Below, one piece after another: positions 46,729 to 56,077 of a DNA stretch of 64,000 nucleotides. Where the stretch lies: contig JACKNC010000003.1 in assembly GCA_024235095.1 (NCBI GenBank), forward strand, positions 248,001 to 312,000, given 5' to 3'. The position numbers were made by a program, and so were the translations under genes. Each line of letters starts with the position of its first letter. The stretch's first letter is position 1. Source of the stretch: Gammaproteobacteria bacterium (GTDB lineage: Bacteria; Pseudomonadota; Gammaproteobacteria; Competibacterales; Competibacteraceae). The notes under the pieces were generated by a model, which made no database searches, was not told the DNA's origin, and saw nothing but the letters and a program-made list of their open reading frames with translations.

Positions 46729-47622
46729 CTACCGCTCCGATAGCGGATAAATCCATCCCGCAATTTGTCCACCTGTTGGATTGGTAGCACTGTTCACGGG
46801 GACATCCAGAAGGGTGTAACGTCCGCCCACATTAAAGAGACGAATCTGGCGTGCAAATGCCTTCGGATCTTGCCAAGGTGCGTTGTCGTAGTTTTCCTCA
46901 GCAAGCGCCACGGTTCCGGCCTCCAGGTCCGTGGCTACGACAACGGCGACATGACCATGACGCCATTCCGGGTCCTCACGGTCAGGATAATAAACTACCA
47001 GGTCACCCCGGCGCGGCGCTCGTTGGGCCACACCATTGATAGAACGGGCCAGGGGAAACGATTCCTGAGTCCGAATCTGTTTACCTTCCGTGAGATAGAT
47101 AATTTCGTAGGCGCTGTCGATGCTTCCGAAGGTGATGTTCTTATTTTTCATCCACCACTTCCGGGCATACTCGACACACTGATAGGTCACACCGATATAG
47201 TGGAGTTGCGGATTTTTAGGATCTTCCTGATGGACCGTGACATCGCCCGTTTTCAGATCAAGAAAGGAAAACTCTGGTCGTATACAGGTGGACACACAGT
47301 TCGAGTAGCTCGTAGCGCCATCAGCAACCCCCAGCACCTGGCCAAACGGGGTCACGCATTGACCTTCACACGCCTGCTTTCCAGCGGTTAGATAGGCGGC
47401 GCTCTCTATTGCAGTAAATGCCGGAAGTTTGGGTAACAACCCAAAACCATCGGTGTAAGGCAGCTCGGCATCATTAGCCGCTATTGGACGTGGCAAAGCA
47501 GGAGTTGCCGAACTATCAGCATCTGCCATGCCGGAATTGAGCAACATCCCAAGAATGAGAGACAAAGCAATCAAGCGTAGCCAATTCATAGGCTTACCAC
47601 TAGGCATTTTCAGTGATTCCAT
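46729..47622 (-). CDS. Secreted CHAP-domain amidase
   Basis: 297 residues. ATG 47622 has GGAGAG upstream; a hydrophobic signal segment follows (WLRLIALSLILGMLLNSGMA). The CHAP core shows the cysteine in TYQCVEYARKWWM, the histidine in WRHGHVAVVVAT, and E in LAEENYDNAP. It resembles glutathionylspermidine-amidase-type CHAP enzymes. It may cut peptidoglycan in the periplasm, perhaps helping conjugation, or hydrolyse an amide substrate. Confidence 0.78.
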   Translation of the reverse strand: MESLKMPSGKPMNWLRLIALSLILGMLLNSGMADADSSATPALPRPIAANDAELPYTDGFGLLPKLPAFTAIESAAYLTAGKQACEGQCVTPFGQVLGVADGATSYSNCVSTCIRPEFSFLDLKTGDVTVHQEDPKNPQLHYIGVTYQCVEYARKWWMKNKNITFGSIDSAYEIIYLTEGKQIRTQESFPLARSINGVAQRAPRRGDLVVYYPDREDPEWRHGHVAVVVATDLEAGTVALAEENYDNAPWQDPKAFARQIRLFNVGGRYTLLDVPVNSATNPTGGQIAGWIYPLSER

Positions 47623-47814
47623 GCAATTTCTCTCCGAGAGATCGGGCTTACTTACGAGAGCATATAAAAACTATTAACTGTAGGTTGGATAGTAGCGTTT
47701 GTTTGATAATTAATATCTTTGTATAAGACATACATCAAATGAACACTTTCCCTCTCAGAAATTAAGATCAGCAAATTTCAAGACAACAACGGTTTCCTGT
47801 TCACAAAGGGTTCT
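47623..47814. other. Intergenic stretch
   Basis: AT-rich with no gene seen. Contains the upstream region of the CHAP gene. Confidence 0.4.
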
Positions 47815-48192
47815 CTATTTTGACTCAGCATGAAGCTGATAGGGCTGAATTAATACATTAGCAGAGATGCAAAGTTTCCCACTAATTCGTCTAATCATAT
47901 TGATAGTTAATGGGCGTTTACGATTTAAGATTTCAGAAACACGCGCTCGGGTACCTATGATTTTTTCCAAATCTTTACGGTCTATCCCTAGTACGTCCAT
48001 ACGATGCAAAATAGCATCTATAGGATCAGGGTTTTCAATTGGGTAATGTTTTTCCTCATATGCTGCAATAAGTGTCGCCATAATATCTAGGCGATCTCCC
48101 TCTGGGGTATCCGGTTGTGCATCCATTAACCTCTCAATTTCCTTAAGAGCATTTTGATAGTCTAACTCTGTTTTAATTGGGTGAATATCCAT
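47815..48192 (-). CDS. higA: HigA-type antitoxin
   Basis: 125 residues from ATG 48192; ATG 48204, overlapping the higB stop, is the other choice. The C-terminal HTH is MDVLGIDRKDLEKIIGTRAR with VSEILNRKRPLT. The N-terminal YQNALKEIERLMDAQPDTPE is the usual HigA start. Neutralises HigB and represses the operon. Confidence 0.88.
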   Translation of the reverse strand: MDIHPIKTELDYQNALKEIERLMDAQPDTPEGDRLDIMATLIAAYEEKHYPIENPDPIDAILHRMDVLGIDRKDLEKIIGTRARVSEILNRKRPLTINMIRRISGKLCISANVLIQPYQLHAESK

Positions 48193-48203
48193 AATCGCTC
48201 TCA

Positions 48204-48497
48204 TTAAATCGAGTTCACATCAATCCTATCGTATTCTTTATGCGTCCCAATAAATCTTATGTAGATGACCCGGTATGGATAATTTATTTTCACAATTAAC
48301 CAATATTTATTTCCAGAGATATTAAAACACACGCGATTATCTTGTAACAGACTTGCATTACCATAATCTGTTTTGACTGCTTGTGGTGTTGACCAATTCG
48401 CTAACTCCGCTGCCTTAAACCAAGCCTTCAAGGGTTGTTCTGCATCAGCGTGCTTAAGCCAAAAATCTTGCAATATCTTCCGTGAAATAATTCTCAT
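48204..48497 (-). CDS. higB: HigB-type mRNA interferase
   Basis: 97 residues, RelE-fold. RKILQDFWLKHADAEQPLKA and FNISGNKYWLIVKINYPYRV with IRFIGTHKEYDRID are the family marks. Ribosome-dependent mRNA cleavage is expected. First gene of the pair, as in HigBA. Confidence 0.9.
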   Translation of the reverse strand: MRIISRKILQDFWLKHADAEQPLKAWFKAAELANWSTPQAVKTDYGNASLLQDNRVCFNISGNKYWLIVKINYPYRVIYIRFIGTHKEYDRIDVNSI

Positions 48498-48881
48498 TCT
48501 TCAATATATCATGTTCCCAATTTGGGATCAAGCCTATAATACACTTCCTTATGAAATCTTTTTTTATCTTATTAAGATATATAATAAATTTATTTAAATT
48601 TTATTTTTAATGCCACAATTTGGCCTATTCTAATATCTCAGACAACCACCTACTGATCAGCAATATAACTAGTTAATTATTCTATTTTTCTTGGTCAATA
48701 ATTCATAAAAGAAAGTATAAAACTTTGGCTGCTTTCTAATAACCAATACTTATAACCTCGCTCTGTCATTGACTCTCTTCTCTTTAAGGTAAATGTTTCT
48801 CTAAACAGCCCCTCATACCACCCGCACAACCTCCCCTACCAGCAAGCCCCATCCCTTGGACTTACTGATTCACCTTCCAAC
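48498..48881. other. AT-rich intergenic region
   Basis: No credible gene. Holds the higBA promoter and, further right, AT-rich spacer DNA downstream of the ArdC-like gene. Confidence 0.5.
48503..48531 (-). promoter_or_regulatory. higBA promoter with operator in the spacer
   Basis: Minus-strand -35 TTGATC (48526-48531), 17-bp spacer, -10 TATATT (48503-48508). The near-perfect palindrome TCCCAATTTGGGA (48515-48527) fills the spacer and is a likely HigA site. Transcription would start at about the A of the higB ATG (48497), so the mRNA may be leaderless. Confidence 0.6.
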
Positions 48882-49775
48882 CTACACCGCCACACTCCCC
48901 TCTTCCGACTCCTTCACCAATCGACATAAATACTCAAACGCCTTCTGCGCCTGACTTGCTGCCCGGACCAGCGCTCGGTAATCTTCCTTGAGAATCTTGA
49001 GCCAGCCGTCCACGTAGCTTTCATGCTGAAGCTCACCTTTTAAGCCCAAGAAAGCACAGAGAAAGGCCGATCCCATTTCAGCCACTAACTCCTCAAAGGC
49101 ATAGGCTTGGTCACCAAAGCGCTTACCCCAGACGCGGTCTAACCGGCTCTGATGCCCCGTCCAATGGGTCAACTCATGCAGGCCCGTGGCATAGAAGTTT
49201 TCAGCGACTTGGAACCGCCAGCGGTCGGGAAGCTGCACATGGTCATCGGATTTCCGATAAAACGCCCGTGTGCCGCCTTCCAGAATCCGTGCGCCACTCC
49301 TGGCCAGCAGCTCTTCGGCTGCGCGGATTGGCTCAAACACCTCTTCAGGCACAGGAGGCGCTGGCCGTAAATGCTCCAGGCCCTCAATCTGATCCAAATT
49401 GTAGACGTAAAAAGTCTTCATGAGCGGAATCGTCCGCTTTGCTTGACTTTCTGTCTCTTCCTCGCCACTTTCGTCTACTACAAGCGGCTTGTAGATGATG
49501 CCTGCCGTTCCTTTCTCGCCTTTTCTGACATAACCGCCCAGAGTCTTGGCCTGCTCATAGCCAAGCCAAAGGTCGGTGGTATAGCCCATGCGGGACGCGG
49601 CCTCCCAAAGAATCGGAATGTTGATACCGTGATAATCCTCCTTGGTCTTCCCGTTACGGGGAAGACCAAACTGCCCACCAGAGCGATCCCAGTCACAGGC
49701 CCACGGTTTCACGCCTTGTTCCAACTGCTCTATGATTCTAGCTGTAACTTTGGCGACAATTTCTTGGTTGTTCAT
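48882..49775 (-). CDS. ArdC-like antirestriction protein
   Basis: 297 residues from ATG 49775, chosen because GAGGGG lies upstream. N-terminal DUF1738/ssDNA-binding part (VTARIIEQLEQGVKPWACDW, NGKTKEDYHGINIPILW). C-terminal zincin with HExxH in YATGLHELTHWTGHQSRLDR. ArdC proteins enter the recipient with the conjugating strand and protect it from restriction, so this supports a conjugative or mobilisable element. Confidence 0.87.
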   Translation of the reverse strand: MNNQEIVAKVTARIIEQLEQGVKPWACDWDRSGGQFGLPRNGKTKEDYHGINIPILWEAASRMGYTTDLWLGYEQAKTLGGYVRKGEKGTAGIIYKPLVVDESGEEETESQAKRTIPLMKTFYVYNLDQIEGLEHLRPAPPVPEEVFEPIRAAEELLARSGARILEGGTRAFYRKSDDHVQLPDRWRFQVAENFYATGLHELTHWTGHQSRLDRVWGKRFGDQAYAFEELVAEMGSAFLCAFLGLKGELQHESYVDGWLKILKEDYRALVRAASQAQKAFEYLCRLVKESEEGSVAV

Positions 49776-50071
49776 GACAAAACCCCTCAAAGATGGGGTC
49801 TTGCCGGTCACGGTAAGGCTCTGTGGCCTCACCATAATCGGCTCGGCCACAACGTCTCAAACCTCCTGCGGCATGAGAATTCTTCCTCATACCGCTACCC
49901 TTTGCAGGTAGCACAAGGCTGCCGCCGCCTGCGCGTTCGCACGCGGTCACAGCCCGGAAATGTCGTCTACTCGAAGAACACTGCTTAGAAGGGATTAACG
50001 CAAGAAAGGCAGAACAAACAAGTCCCTTTTTTGCCCTATAAAGTCAGAACCACCACGAAAGAAAACCCATC

Positions 50072-50701
50072 GTGCAACTGACGGATCGTGATCGGGAAAT
50101 CCTCATCGCCCTGACCCACAAGGTCCGGCTGATGTCGCTTGACCAGATTGCCCGCACTTGGTGGGGGAATTCACCCTCAGCGCTGGCTACCGCTCGCAAG
50201 CGGCTTACCGTGCTCAGTGCTTACGCCCTCCAGCGCATGAAACTCAATGCTCACCCGGAATTGACCCTGACCGGTCCTCTCTTTGCCTGGCAACCCGGAC
50301 AAGCCACGCCCCATTTCGGCGGGCTCAGTTACCGCCTGAAAAAGCGCTGGGACCAGGCCCCGGTGCCGACCACGGTGTATATTGCTACGGAAAAAGCCGC
50401 CCGCCAGTTTGGCGGTTTTGGCGGCAAACTCCGGCGTCCCCTACAGGCCACACATGACCTGCATGTAGCCCAACTCTATCTTCAATTCCTCCAGACCGCT
50501 CCCGAACGGGCCGCGCTCTGGGTCTCAGAAGAGCGCTTTGCGCCAGAACGGCGACACGAGAAACTCCCGGATGCTGTTCTACGGGATGCCACGGGCAATA
50601 TTACCCTGGTCATTGAATTCGGCGGGGCTTATGACTCAAAACACGTTGAGCGCGTCCACCTGGATTGCGTCACCCGTTCCCTACCCTATGAATTGTGGTA
50701 G
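50072..50701 (+). CDS. Winged-helix 'replication-relaxation'-like protein
   Basis: 209 residues from GTG 50072. The start LTDRDREILIALTHKVRLMS with LDQIARTWWG is the pattern of plasmid replication-relaxation/MobC-like winged-helix proteins. It shares the 'LT-x-RD' opening with the protein at 54935-55612. Ends YELW; may be cut short. Probably binds plasmid DNA. Confidence 0.55.
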   Translation: MQLTDRDREILIALTHKVRLMSLDQIARTWWGNSPSALATARKRLTVLSAYALQRMKLNAHPELTLTGPLFAWQPGQATPHFGGLSYRLKKRWDQAPVPTTVYIATEKAARQFGGFGGKLRRPLQATHDLHVAQLYLQFLQTAPERAALWVSEERFAPERRHEKLPDAVLRDATGNITLVIEFGGAYDSKHVERVHLDCVTRSLPYELW

Positions 50702-50708
50702 CGGTTTT

Positions 50709-51824
50709 TCAGGGCAGGAGCAGGCCCTTCTCAATCCAGATGTCGGCATATTGCTTAATCTGTTCTAAGCGCTTGTCCATCTCCTCCCACTCTTTATCAG
50801 TGGAGGGATAAACCCATTTCGGTCGATCATTTTCCTTTCTATTGATAGCCTTGGCAAAATATTCCGCTTTTTCGAGCATTCCCGATCTCGACATCGCCTC
50901 AAAGGAAACAGGTGTTTTGCGCTCTCCAGGCTTGTACCATTTGATGATCATCCCTGCCCCCGACGAGCGATAGGGTTGCGTATACCCCAAGGCCAAAATC
51001 GGCTGGAAACGCCTGATGGTCCTTGGACTGGTGGCTTCTTGAATCAGTCGCTCGCGCTCGGCTTCCGCTTGCAACCTCTCGGTTTCCTGATTAATCTGCC
51101 CGGCTTCCTGCTTGGCCATTTCCACTTCTTTTCTTGCCTTGGCCTCTGCAATCTCCCTCTGGGCCTCCTGAATGGCTTGATTGCGCGCGGCTTGCTGCGC
51201 TACGAGATTGCGCTGAACCTGCTCTTCCTTTCTTTTCTCTAGCGCCATTGCCAGAGTCGGCGCATTCGCCTTCACTTGCACGCCCTGGCTGCGTTTGAGC
51301 AAGCCTGCCCACGCGGCTTGAAACTGGTCATAGTCCCTTACCGCTTTTCTGACCTGCTCCCCCACCTCACGTATGGCCCCGACCATGACAGCGCTTGGCG
51401 CATAAAAGCTGTTATCTCCTGCGGCCTGAACCGGTTCCAGCAAAGCTTGAACCTGACCGCGCGCTGCCTCAATTTGGCTTATCGAGTAGCGTGGACTTTC
51501 CTGAAGTTGTGCAAAATACTCGACATTGTCAGAGTTCATCGCCAGCGCTCTTCCTTCGGGACTGGTCAGCATCGCCTGCATCTGACTGTCCCAATTCAGA
51601 ATCGTGGTTTGCAGCGTATCCAGTTTCTGGAGCACGGCCTTCCCCTCAGTGAGCAAGGCCACACGCTTGCTCTTAGCAATCGCTGCTTGCTCTTGATGGG
51701 TTTGACTGGCCTGTTCGGCCTGCAAACGTTGCTGGAGAAGGTTGCCTACCTCACTTTGTCCTGCGCCCAGCGCAAGCGGCGTCACCATCGTTAGCCCCAG
51801 TGACAAGATCCAGCCTTTATGCAT
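50709..51824 (-). CDS. Periplasmic coiled-coil protein
   Basis: About 371 residues from ATG 51824, with GGGAG upstream. Signal peptide MHKGWILSLGLTMVTPLALG. A long helical region has a strongly charged coiled coil (AQREIAEAKARKEVEMAKQE) and a small C-terminal domain. It lies downstream of the coupling-protein gene, so a role in the transfer apparatus is possible. Family not recognised. Confidence 0.65.
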   Translation of the reverse strand: MHKGWILSLGLTMVTPLALGAGQSEVGNLLQQRLQAEQASQTHQEQAAIAKSKRVALLTEGKAVLQKLDTLQTTILNWDSQMQAMLTSPEGRALAMNSDNVEYFAQLQESPRYSISQIEAARGQVQALLEPVQAAGDNSFYAPSAVMVGAIREVGEQVRKAVRDYDQFQAAWAGLLKRSQGVQVKANAPTLAMALEKRKEEQVQRNLVAQQAARNQAIQEAQREIAEAKARKEVEMAKQEAGQINQETERLQAEAERERLIQEATSPRTIRRFQPILALGYTQPYRSSGAGMIIKWYKPGERKTPVSFEAMSRSGMLEKAEYFAKAINRKENDRPKWVYPSTDKEWEEMDKRLEQIKQYADIWIEKGLLLP

Positions 51825-51860
51825 GATTTCTCCCATGAATGAACTAATGAATAATCCTAA

Positions 51861-54800
51861 TCATCCGCGCGTCTGATAGAGCCTTTCCAAGTGTTTTGCC
51901 CATGAAGAGGAAGCCACTTTTTCGCTCACAGCAGGCGGCGCTTCATCATCGGATAAAATATAGACGGTGTGGAGCGGTGGCGCTTCTGGACCAGGCCCTG
52001 TCTCTCCTCGGCGCTTCCTCCGGGCCACCAAAGTCTGAGCACTCACCCTCGGCCACGCCGCGTTTTGCCGGCGTTGATACTCTTCAAAAGTAATGTGATA
52101 GCGGCTACGAACCGGAAAGGCATACCCGCCAAACTGTGAATACCCCTCCCCTCGGCTGATGAGCACAATGCTGGTATCGGGTTCATCGCTTAAGGCGATG
52201 ATGTCATTGACCATTAATCTTGGCCCAATCCTCTCATGCTCTTCAACCGCTAAACCCTCCGTATCCAGTTTTCGGGCATAGTAAATCGTCTCCCCGGATG
52301 CCTTCCCCAACTCCTCGCGTTCCTGGGGATTGCTCATAGAAAAGATCTGCTTAAATCGGGTATTGCTCTGGACCGTGGCCTTCAAATTGGCCTCTTTGCT
52401 CCAGAGATCGCTATCAGCTTGATTGGCCAAAATCATCCCCAGCCCCATACTTCTGGCCTGCTGTAAAATCAGCTTAAAATTCAGAGAGGCGATATGTTGA
52501 AATTCATCCACAAACACCCAGATCTTGGGGGTTTCTTGCTCTTGGCGCTGATGTTGATAGGCGCTGGTAAACAGGGTGTATAACGCCAGTTTCGCGATTT
52601 CTCGAACCGAAGCGGTTTCAATCGCTGCCGGTAGCCAGAAATAAACCACCTCGCGATTCTTCACCACGGTCCTCATATTGATGCTCTGTTCCGTAACCCG
52701 GTCCCGTTCAGCATAATTCAACTGTGGAATAACCGCCAAGGACTCCACCACGGCAATCAGCTCAAAGGCATCCTGTTCTTCACTCTGGTTCTTAGTTAGC
52801 TTGCCCACTTTTTCCCGGAGTTCTTCAAACGAGGCGATATCCGGGTATTCCTGAATCGTGCGTGACAGCAGATTGCGTGCTATGCGCGAGTAATAGGAGC
52901 GTCCATAGCCCTCGCCATGATCGAGTCCTAAAGCACTGAGAAAGACCTCACAGACCTGATTTAAACTGACATAGTCGGTTGATAGTGGCGAAAAGGGATT
53001 AAAGACATAGCTGGCCTTTTCAACTTCATTGGTAAAGAACTTAAATCGGTTCCCGGCCCCTTCTTTAGCCGTTTGAAAGAGCGGCATATCCCCTTTCAAG
53101 TCGATAATCACAATCGCTGAGTCTTGCGCTCGAATCAATTGCGCCAGCACCGGGGCCATACCCAGCGCCGTTTTACCGCTCCCGCTATCGCCCAAGAAAT
53201 GGGCATGTTCCCCCAAAATGCTGCGGTGCAGCAAAATAGGGTAATCTTCCGTAGCATGAACACCTAGCCAAAGGTGTTCTCTAGCCTCTGGTACCGGTGA
53301 GTTTTGTAGGCGCTCGGCATAACCTTGCCAGTCCGGTATGGGAGTTTTCAGGCCCTCCAACATCTGGGCATACTGCGGTAACCTGCGACCAAACACGGCT
53401 AAACAGGCCATGAGAAAAAGGGCAATAGGAAAAAGAAAGCATTGGAGCACACTAAGAAGCAGGGTCCAAATCGCCTGGGGCTCTCCCATGAAAGCGCTAT
53501 CGAGCATGAGACTCAACCAAGCGCCGGGACTGGTCTGCAAGTAATCAGCTAGTTGTTGACTCAAGATAAACTCTTCCTGGGCCACCAATCCAGCTTCTTT
53601 TAGCAACAAGACTTCCTCCATAGAAAGATGCTCAACTATGTAGGCCGCACTCGGCGGTTGATAGTGCGCAAGGTAAGCGAGAACCGTCGTGAGTGTGATC
53701 TTGCTTTCCACCACTTGACCAAAGGCCATTAACAAGGGTTCTAATGGACTGGACAGGAGGCCAAGAGGTGCATAGGCGATAAAATGAATCGTGGTAATAA
53801 ACAAGGCCCCGAGGATTCCGGCTGTTAAGAGATTGCGGATAATCCAATGGCCACCTGGACTCCTAAAGAGCCCTGGCGGGGAAACAGAATGAGGGAAGAT
53901 TGTACCGTTGAGGTCATAGGCTGTATAGAGAGCAACATAAACAGCATTGGCCGTGATGAGAAAAACGATCAACATCATGACTGTTGAAGCGATTTTCCCG
54001 ATGCTCAATTTCATGAATTCCGCTGGCGAAATAACAAATGAGATAAATAGGATAAGGATGCCAAAAACCATTAACCTAAAAAGAGACCTCATACCGTGGT
54101 AGGTGTGTTGCTCAGGTGGTTTTACATCGACAAAATCAATATGCACGGCTTGATAACGATGATACGTCAACCAACTGACCAGCGCGGCCCAACACAGGGA
54201 ACATGTTTTTCGTACATCCTTAAATCCTGTGGCGCGATAAACAATACCCACAGTAAAGAATAAGGTTATCCATAAGAATGCGCTAAATCCAAGAATCGGC
54301 GTTCCTGCACACAGGATGAGTAGAATCCCGTAGCTACCTATAATGATATAACCTTCGTAGTGGTGATTCTCCCATTTAGCTTCAGCTTTTTTACGCCTTT
54401 CTCCCACAAGTTGTGGACTGGCAGAAAGCCACTTTGCATAATGATTGGCAATGCACTGGGCAAGGTAACAAACTAAGCCCAGACTCACCAGAAACAGCGC
54501 GTATCCAAGACTTGGATAACGATGAACCAAGCTAGGTAAAACCGCAATTCCCCATAATCCCGGACCCAGCAAGGCATACACGCCAGCGACCCATTTAGAC
54601 TGGTCAGTAAAAAAAGAATACAAACCGACCAGAATGCCGATAGCACTGAACAAAGCAAAGATAAAAGGTGTCTCCAGATAACGGCTGGTCAAAGAACCAG
54701 AAGTATTGAGTAGCATACTCAAAAAGCCAATCAATCCAATGATAAAAATGGCATAATGACCGTCCTGGCGATTTAAGACCGGTTGGGTTCGGTAATCCAG

Positions 54801-54929
54801 TCCCAGTTCGGCAACATTCTTTAATCGATGGAGTTGTAAAACATCCCATTTTTTGGCGGTACTTGGACGATAACCCTGCTCGGTTGATGCTCGACCTACC
54901 TCATGAGTTCTCATTTGTTCGTAAGACAT
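51861..54929 (-). CDS. Type IV coupling protein, TraD/TraG-like
   Basis: About 1022 residues from ATG 54929, 6 bp after the upstream stop; an overlapping ATG at 54989 also exists. Several transmembrane segments fill the first ~550 residues, more than usual. Walker A HFLGDSGSGKTALGMAPVLA and Walker B TPKIWVFVDEFQHIASLNF follow. Conserved ILANQADSDLWSKE and RYHITFEEYQRRQ are near the end. It would pump the relaxase-DNA complex into the mating channel. No relaxase or mating-pair genes lie in this window. Confidence 0.83.
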   Translation of the reverse strand: MSYEQMRTHEVGRASTEQGYRPSTAKKWDVLQLHRLKNVAELGLDYRTQPVLNRQDGHYAIFIIGLIGFLSMLLNTSGSLTSRYLETPFIFALFSAIGILVGLYSFFTDQSKWVAGVYALLGPGLWGIAVLPSLVHRYPSLGYALFLVSLGLVCYLAQCIANHYAKWLSASPQLVGERRKKAEAKWENHHYEGYIIIGSYGILLILCAGTPILGFSAFLWITLFFTVGIVYRATGFKDVRKTCSLCWAALVSWLTYHRYQAVHIDFVDVKPPEQHTYHGMRSLFRLMVFGILILFISFVISPAEFMKLSIGKIASTVMMLIVFLITANAVYVALYTAYDLNGTIFPHSVSPPGLFRSPGGHWIIRNLLTAGILGALFITTIHFIAYAPLGLLSSPLEPLLMAFGQVVESKITLTTVLAYLAHYQPPSAAYIVEHLSMEEVLLLKEAGLVAQEEFILSQQLADYLQTSPGAWLSLMLDSAFMGEPQAIWTLLLSVLQCFLFPIALFLMACLAVFGRRLPQYAQMLEGLKTPIPDWQGYAERLQNSPVPEAREHLWLGVHATEDYPILLHRSILGEHAHFLGDSGSGKTALGMAPVLAQLIRAQDSAIVIIDLKGDMPLFQTAKEGAGNRFKFFTNEVEKASYVFNPFSPLSTDYVSLNQVCEVFLSALGLDHGEGYGRSYYSRIARNLLSRTIQEYPDIASFEELREKVGKLTKNQSEEQDAFELIAVVESLAVIPQLNYAERDRVTEQSINMRTVVKNREVVYFWLPAAIETASVREIAKLALYTLFTSAYQHQRQEQETPKIWVFVDEFQHIASLNFKLILQQARSMGLGMILANQADSDLWSKEANLKATVQSNTRFKQIFSMSNPQEREELGKASGETIYYARKLDTEGLAVEEHERIGPRLMVNDIIALSDEPDTSIVLISRGEGYSQFGGYAFPVRSRYHITFEEYQRRQNAAWPRVSAQTLVARRKRRGETGPGPEAPPLHTVYILSDDEAPPAVSEKVASSSWAKHLERLYQTRG

Positions 54930-54934
54930 AATAA

Positions 54935-55612
54935 TTAGGCCAGATGGGGCATGAGATAACCGAGGTCCTGGGCAACTTCTGCCCGACACCAGACGGGAAG
55001 TGGATTTTTGCGCAAGTGAGAAAGAAGCATCTCGCGCTTACTCTCCTCAGCCAAAACAATTGAGATAACAAATAATTCATCATTAATGATTTCCTGAAAA
55101 CCAGGCAACTCCCTACCCCGCTCAATGAGTTTGCGGCATTTATTCACCAGGCGCTGATACTCTCCCCCCTGTTCAACGAGGATTTGCCCGAGTCGCGTCG
55201 TCTTTCCATCAAAATCTAAATAGAAATGGTTTTGCCCCAGATCCAGCGCCTGAGCAAAGCCAGAAAACGCCTGAATAAATTCCGTTCTGGTAAACACCGG
55301 CCTGATTGTTTTTCCCAGACAACAAAACGCCAGCACACCATAAAGCCGGACTAACGCTTGAGGCCCAAAAGGGGTGGCGCTTTCCTCAGATTCCCCCAAA
55401 ACCTTAGCGGCCTTGGGCGTCAATTGGTAGTAAACGCGCTTACCATAGAGCGGCTGTGGCTGAAGGTAATCCCCCGTCAAACGCCGTACGATATTCTTCT
55501 CCCCGCCGGGCTTGGCCTCTGGGAAGAACAACCGCCGCAAAGCATCGGTGGTGGTCAAGCGGTAGCGCGCCACATGTTTTAAGACCTCCTCATCCCTCTC
55601 CGTTAGTGGCAT
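54935..55612 (-). CDS. Winged-helix plasmid protein, replication-relaxation-like
   Basis: 225 residues from ATG 55612, with AGGAG 6 bp upstream. Begins PLTERDEEVLKHVARYRLTT, followed by TDALRRLFFPEAKPGGEKNI, a winged-helix pattern. It is directly upstream of the coupling protein and on the same strand, as DNA-binding relaxosome accessory proteins often are. Confidence 0.6.
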   Translation of the reverse strand: MPLTERDEEVLKHVARYRLTTTDALRRLFFPEAKPGGEKNIVRRLTGDYLQPQPLYGKRVYYQLTPKAAKVLGESEESATPFGPQALVRLYGVLAFCCLGKTIRPVFTRTEFIQAFSGFAQALDLGQNHFYLDFDGKTTRLGQILVEQGGEYQRLVNKCRKLIERGRELPGFQEIINDELFVISIVLAEESKREMLLSHLRKNPLPVWCRAEVAQDLGYLMPHLA

Positions 55613-55800
55613 CAGAAACTCCTGGGTTGCTTCCGGCAAGTTTAGGACATGAACCCCCCATTCTTCCGCCCTACACCATCCTTTATCCCCCCTACACCAA
55701 GGTATGGTGTAGGGTAAGTCTCATCACAAGATATTGATTATTAGTAGTAATACTAACTCAAACAATGGTTACACGATTAATAGGTGTACGGCCCAACCTA

Positions 55801-56051
55801 CAGTCCCCCCTAGGGGACTGGCGCCCCGGCCAAGGGGCGCGCGTGCCCCAGCACGCGGGGTATGGAGACCCCGTCCAGGGGTCGGAAGTACCCAAGCAAG
55901 CCGGCCTAGGCTTGCAGGCCCCGACCCAGGGGCCACACCCCGGCCTAGGGGTGGCCTCACAGCGTGCCCCAGCACGCTTGAGGCAAGCCGTCCAGGCGTG
56001 AGCGTCCAGCGAACAAGGGCGCTAGGCTCCGTCCAGGAGCCTATTGCGCCC
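55801..56051. repeat. Array of about ten hairpins: stems differ, loops conserved (CCA/CCTA)
   Basis: Head-to-tail hairpins: CAGTCCCC-CCTA (55801-55820), GCGCCCC-GGCCAA (55821-55840), GCGTGC-CCCA (55841-55856), GACCCC-GTCCA (55867-55883), CAAGCC-GGCCTA (55897-55914), GGCCCC-GACCCA (55917-55934), CACCCC-GGCCTA (55936-55953), AGCGTGC-CCCA (55961-55978), CAAGCC-GTCCA (55984-56000), TAGGCTCC-GTCCA (56023-56043, extended by GGGCGC/GCGCCC). Each stem sequence is followed by its complement. There is no gene. It lies upstream of the relaxosome-type genes. Confidence 0.8.
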
Positions 56052-56077
56052 TGGTGGGGGGATGCGGCGGGGCCGTA

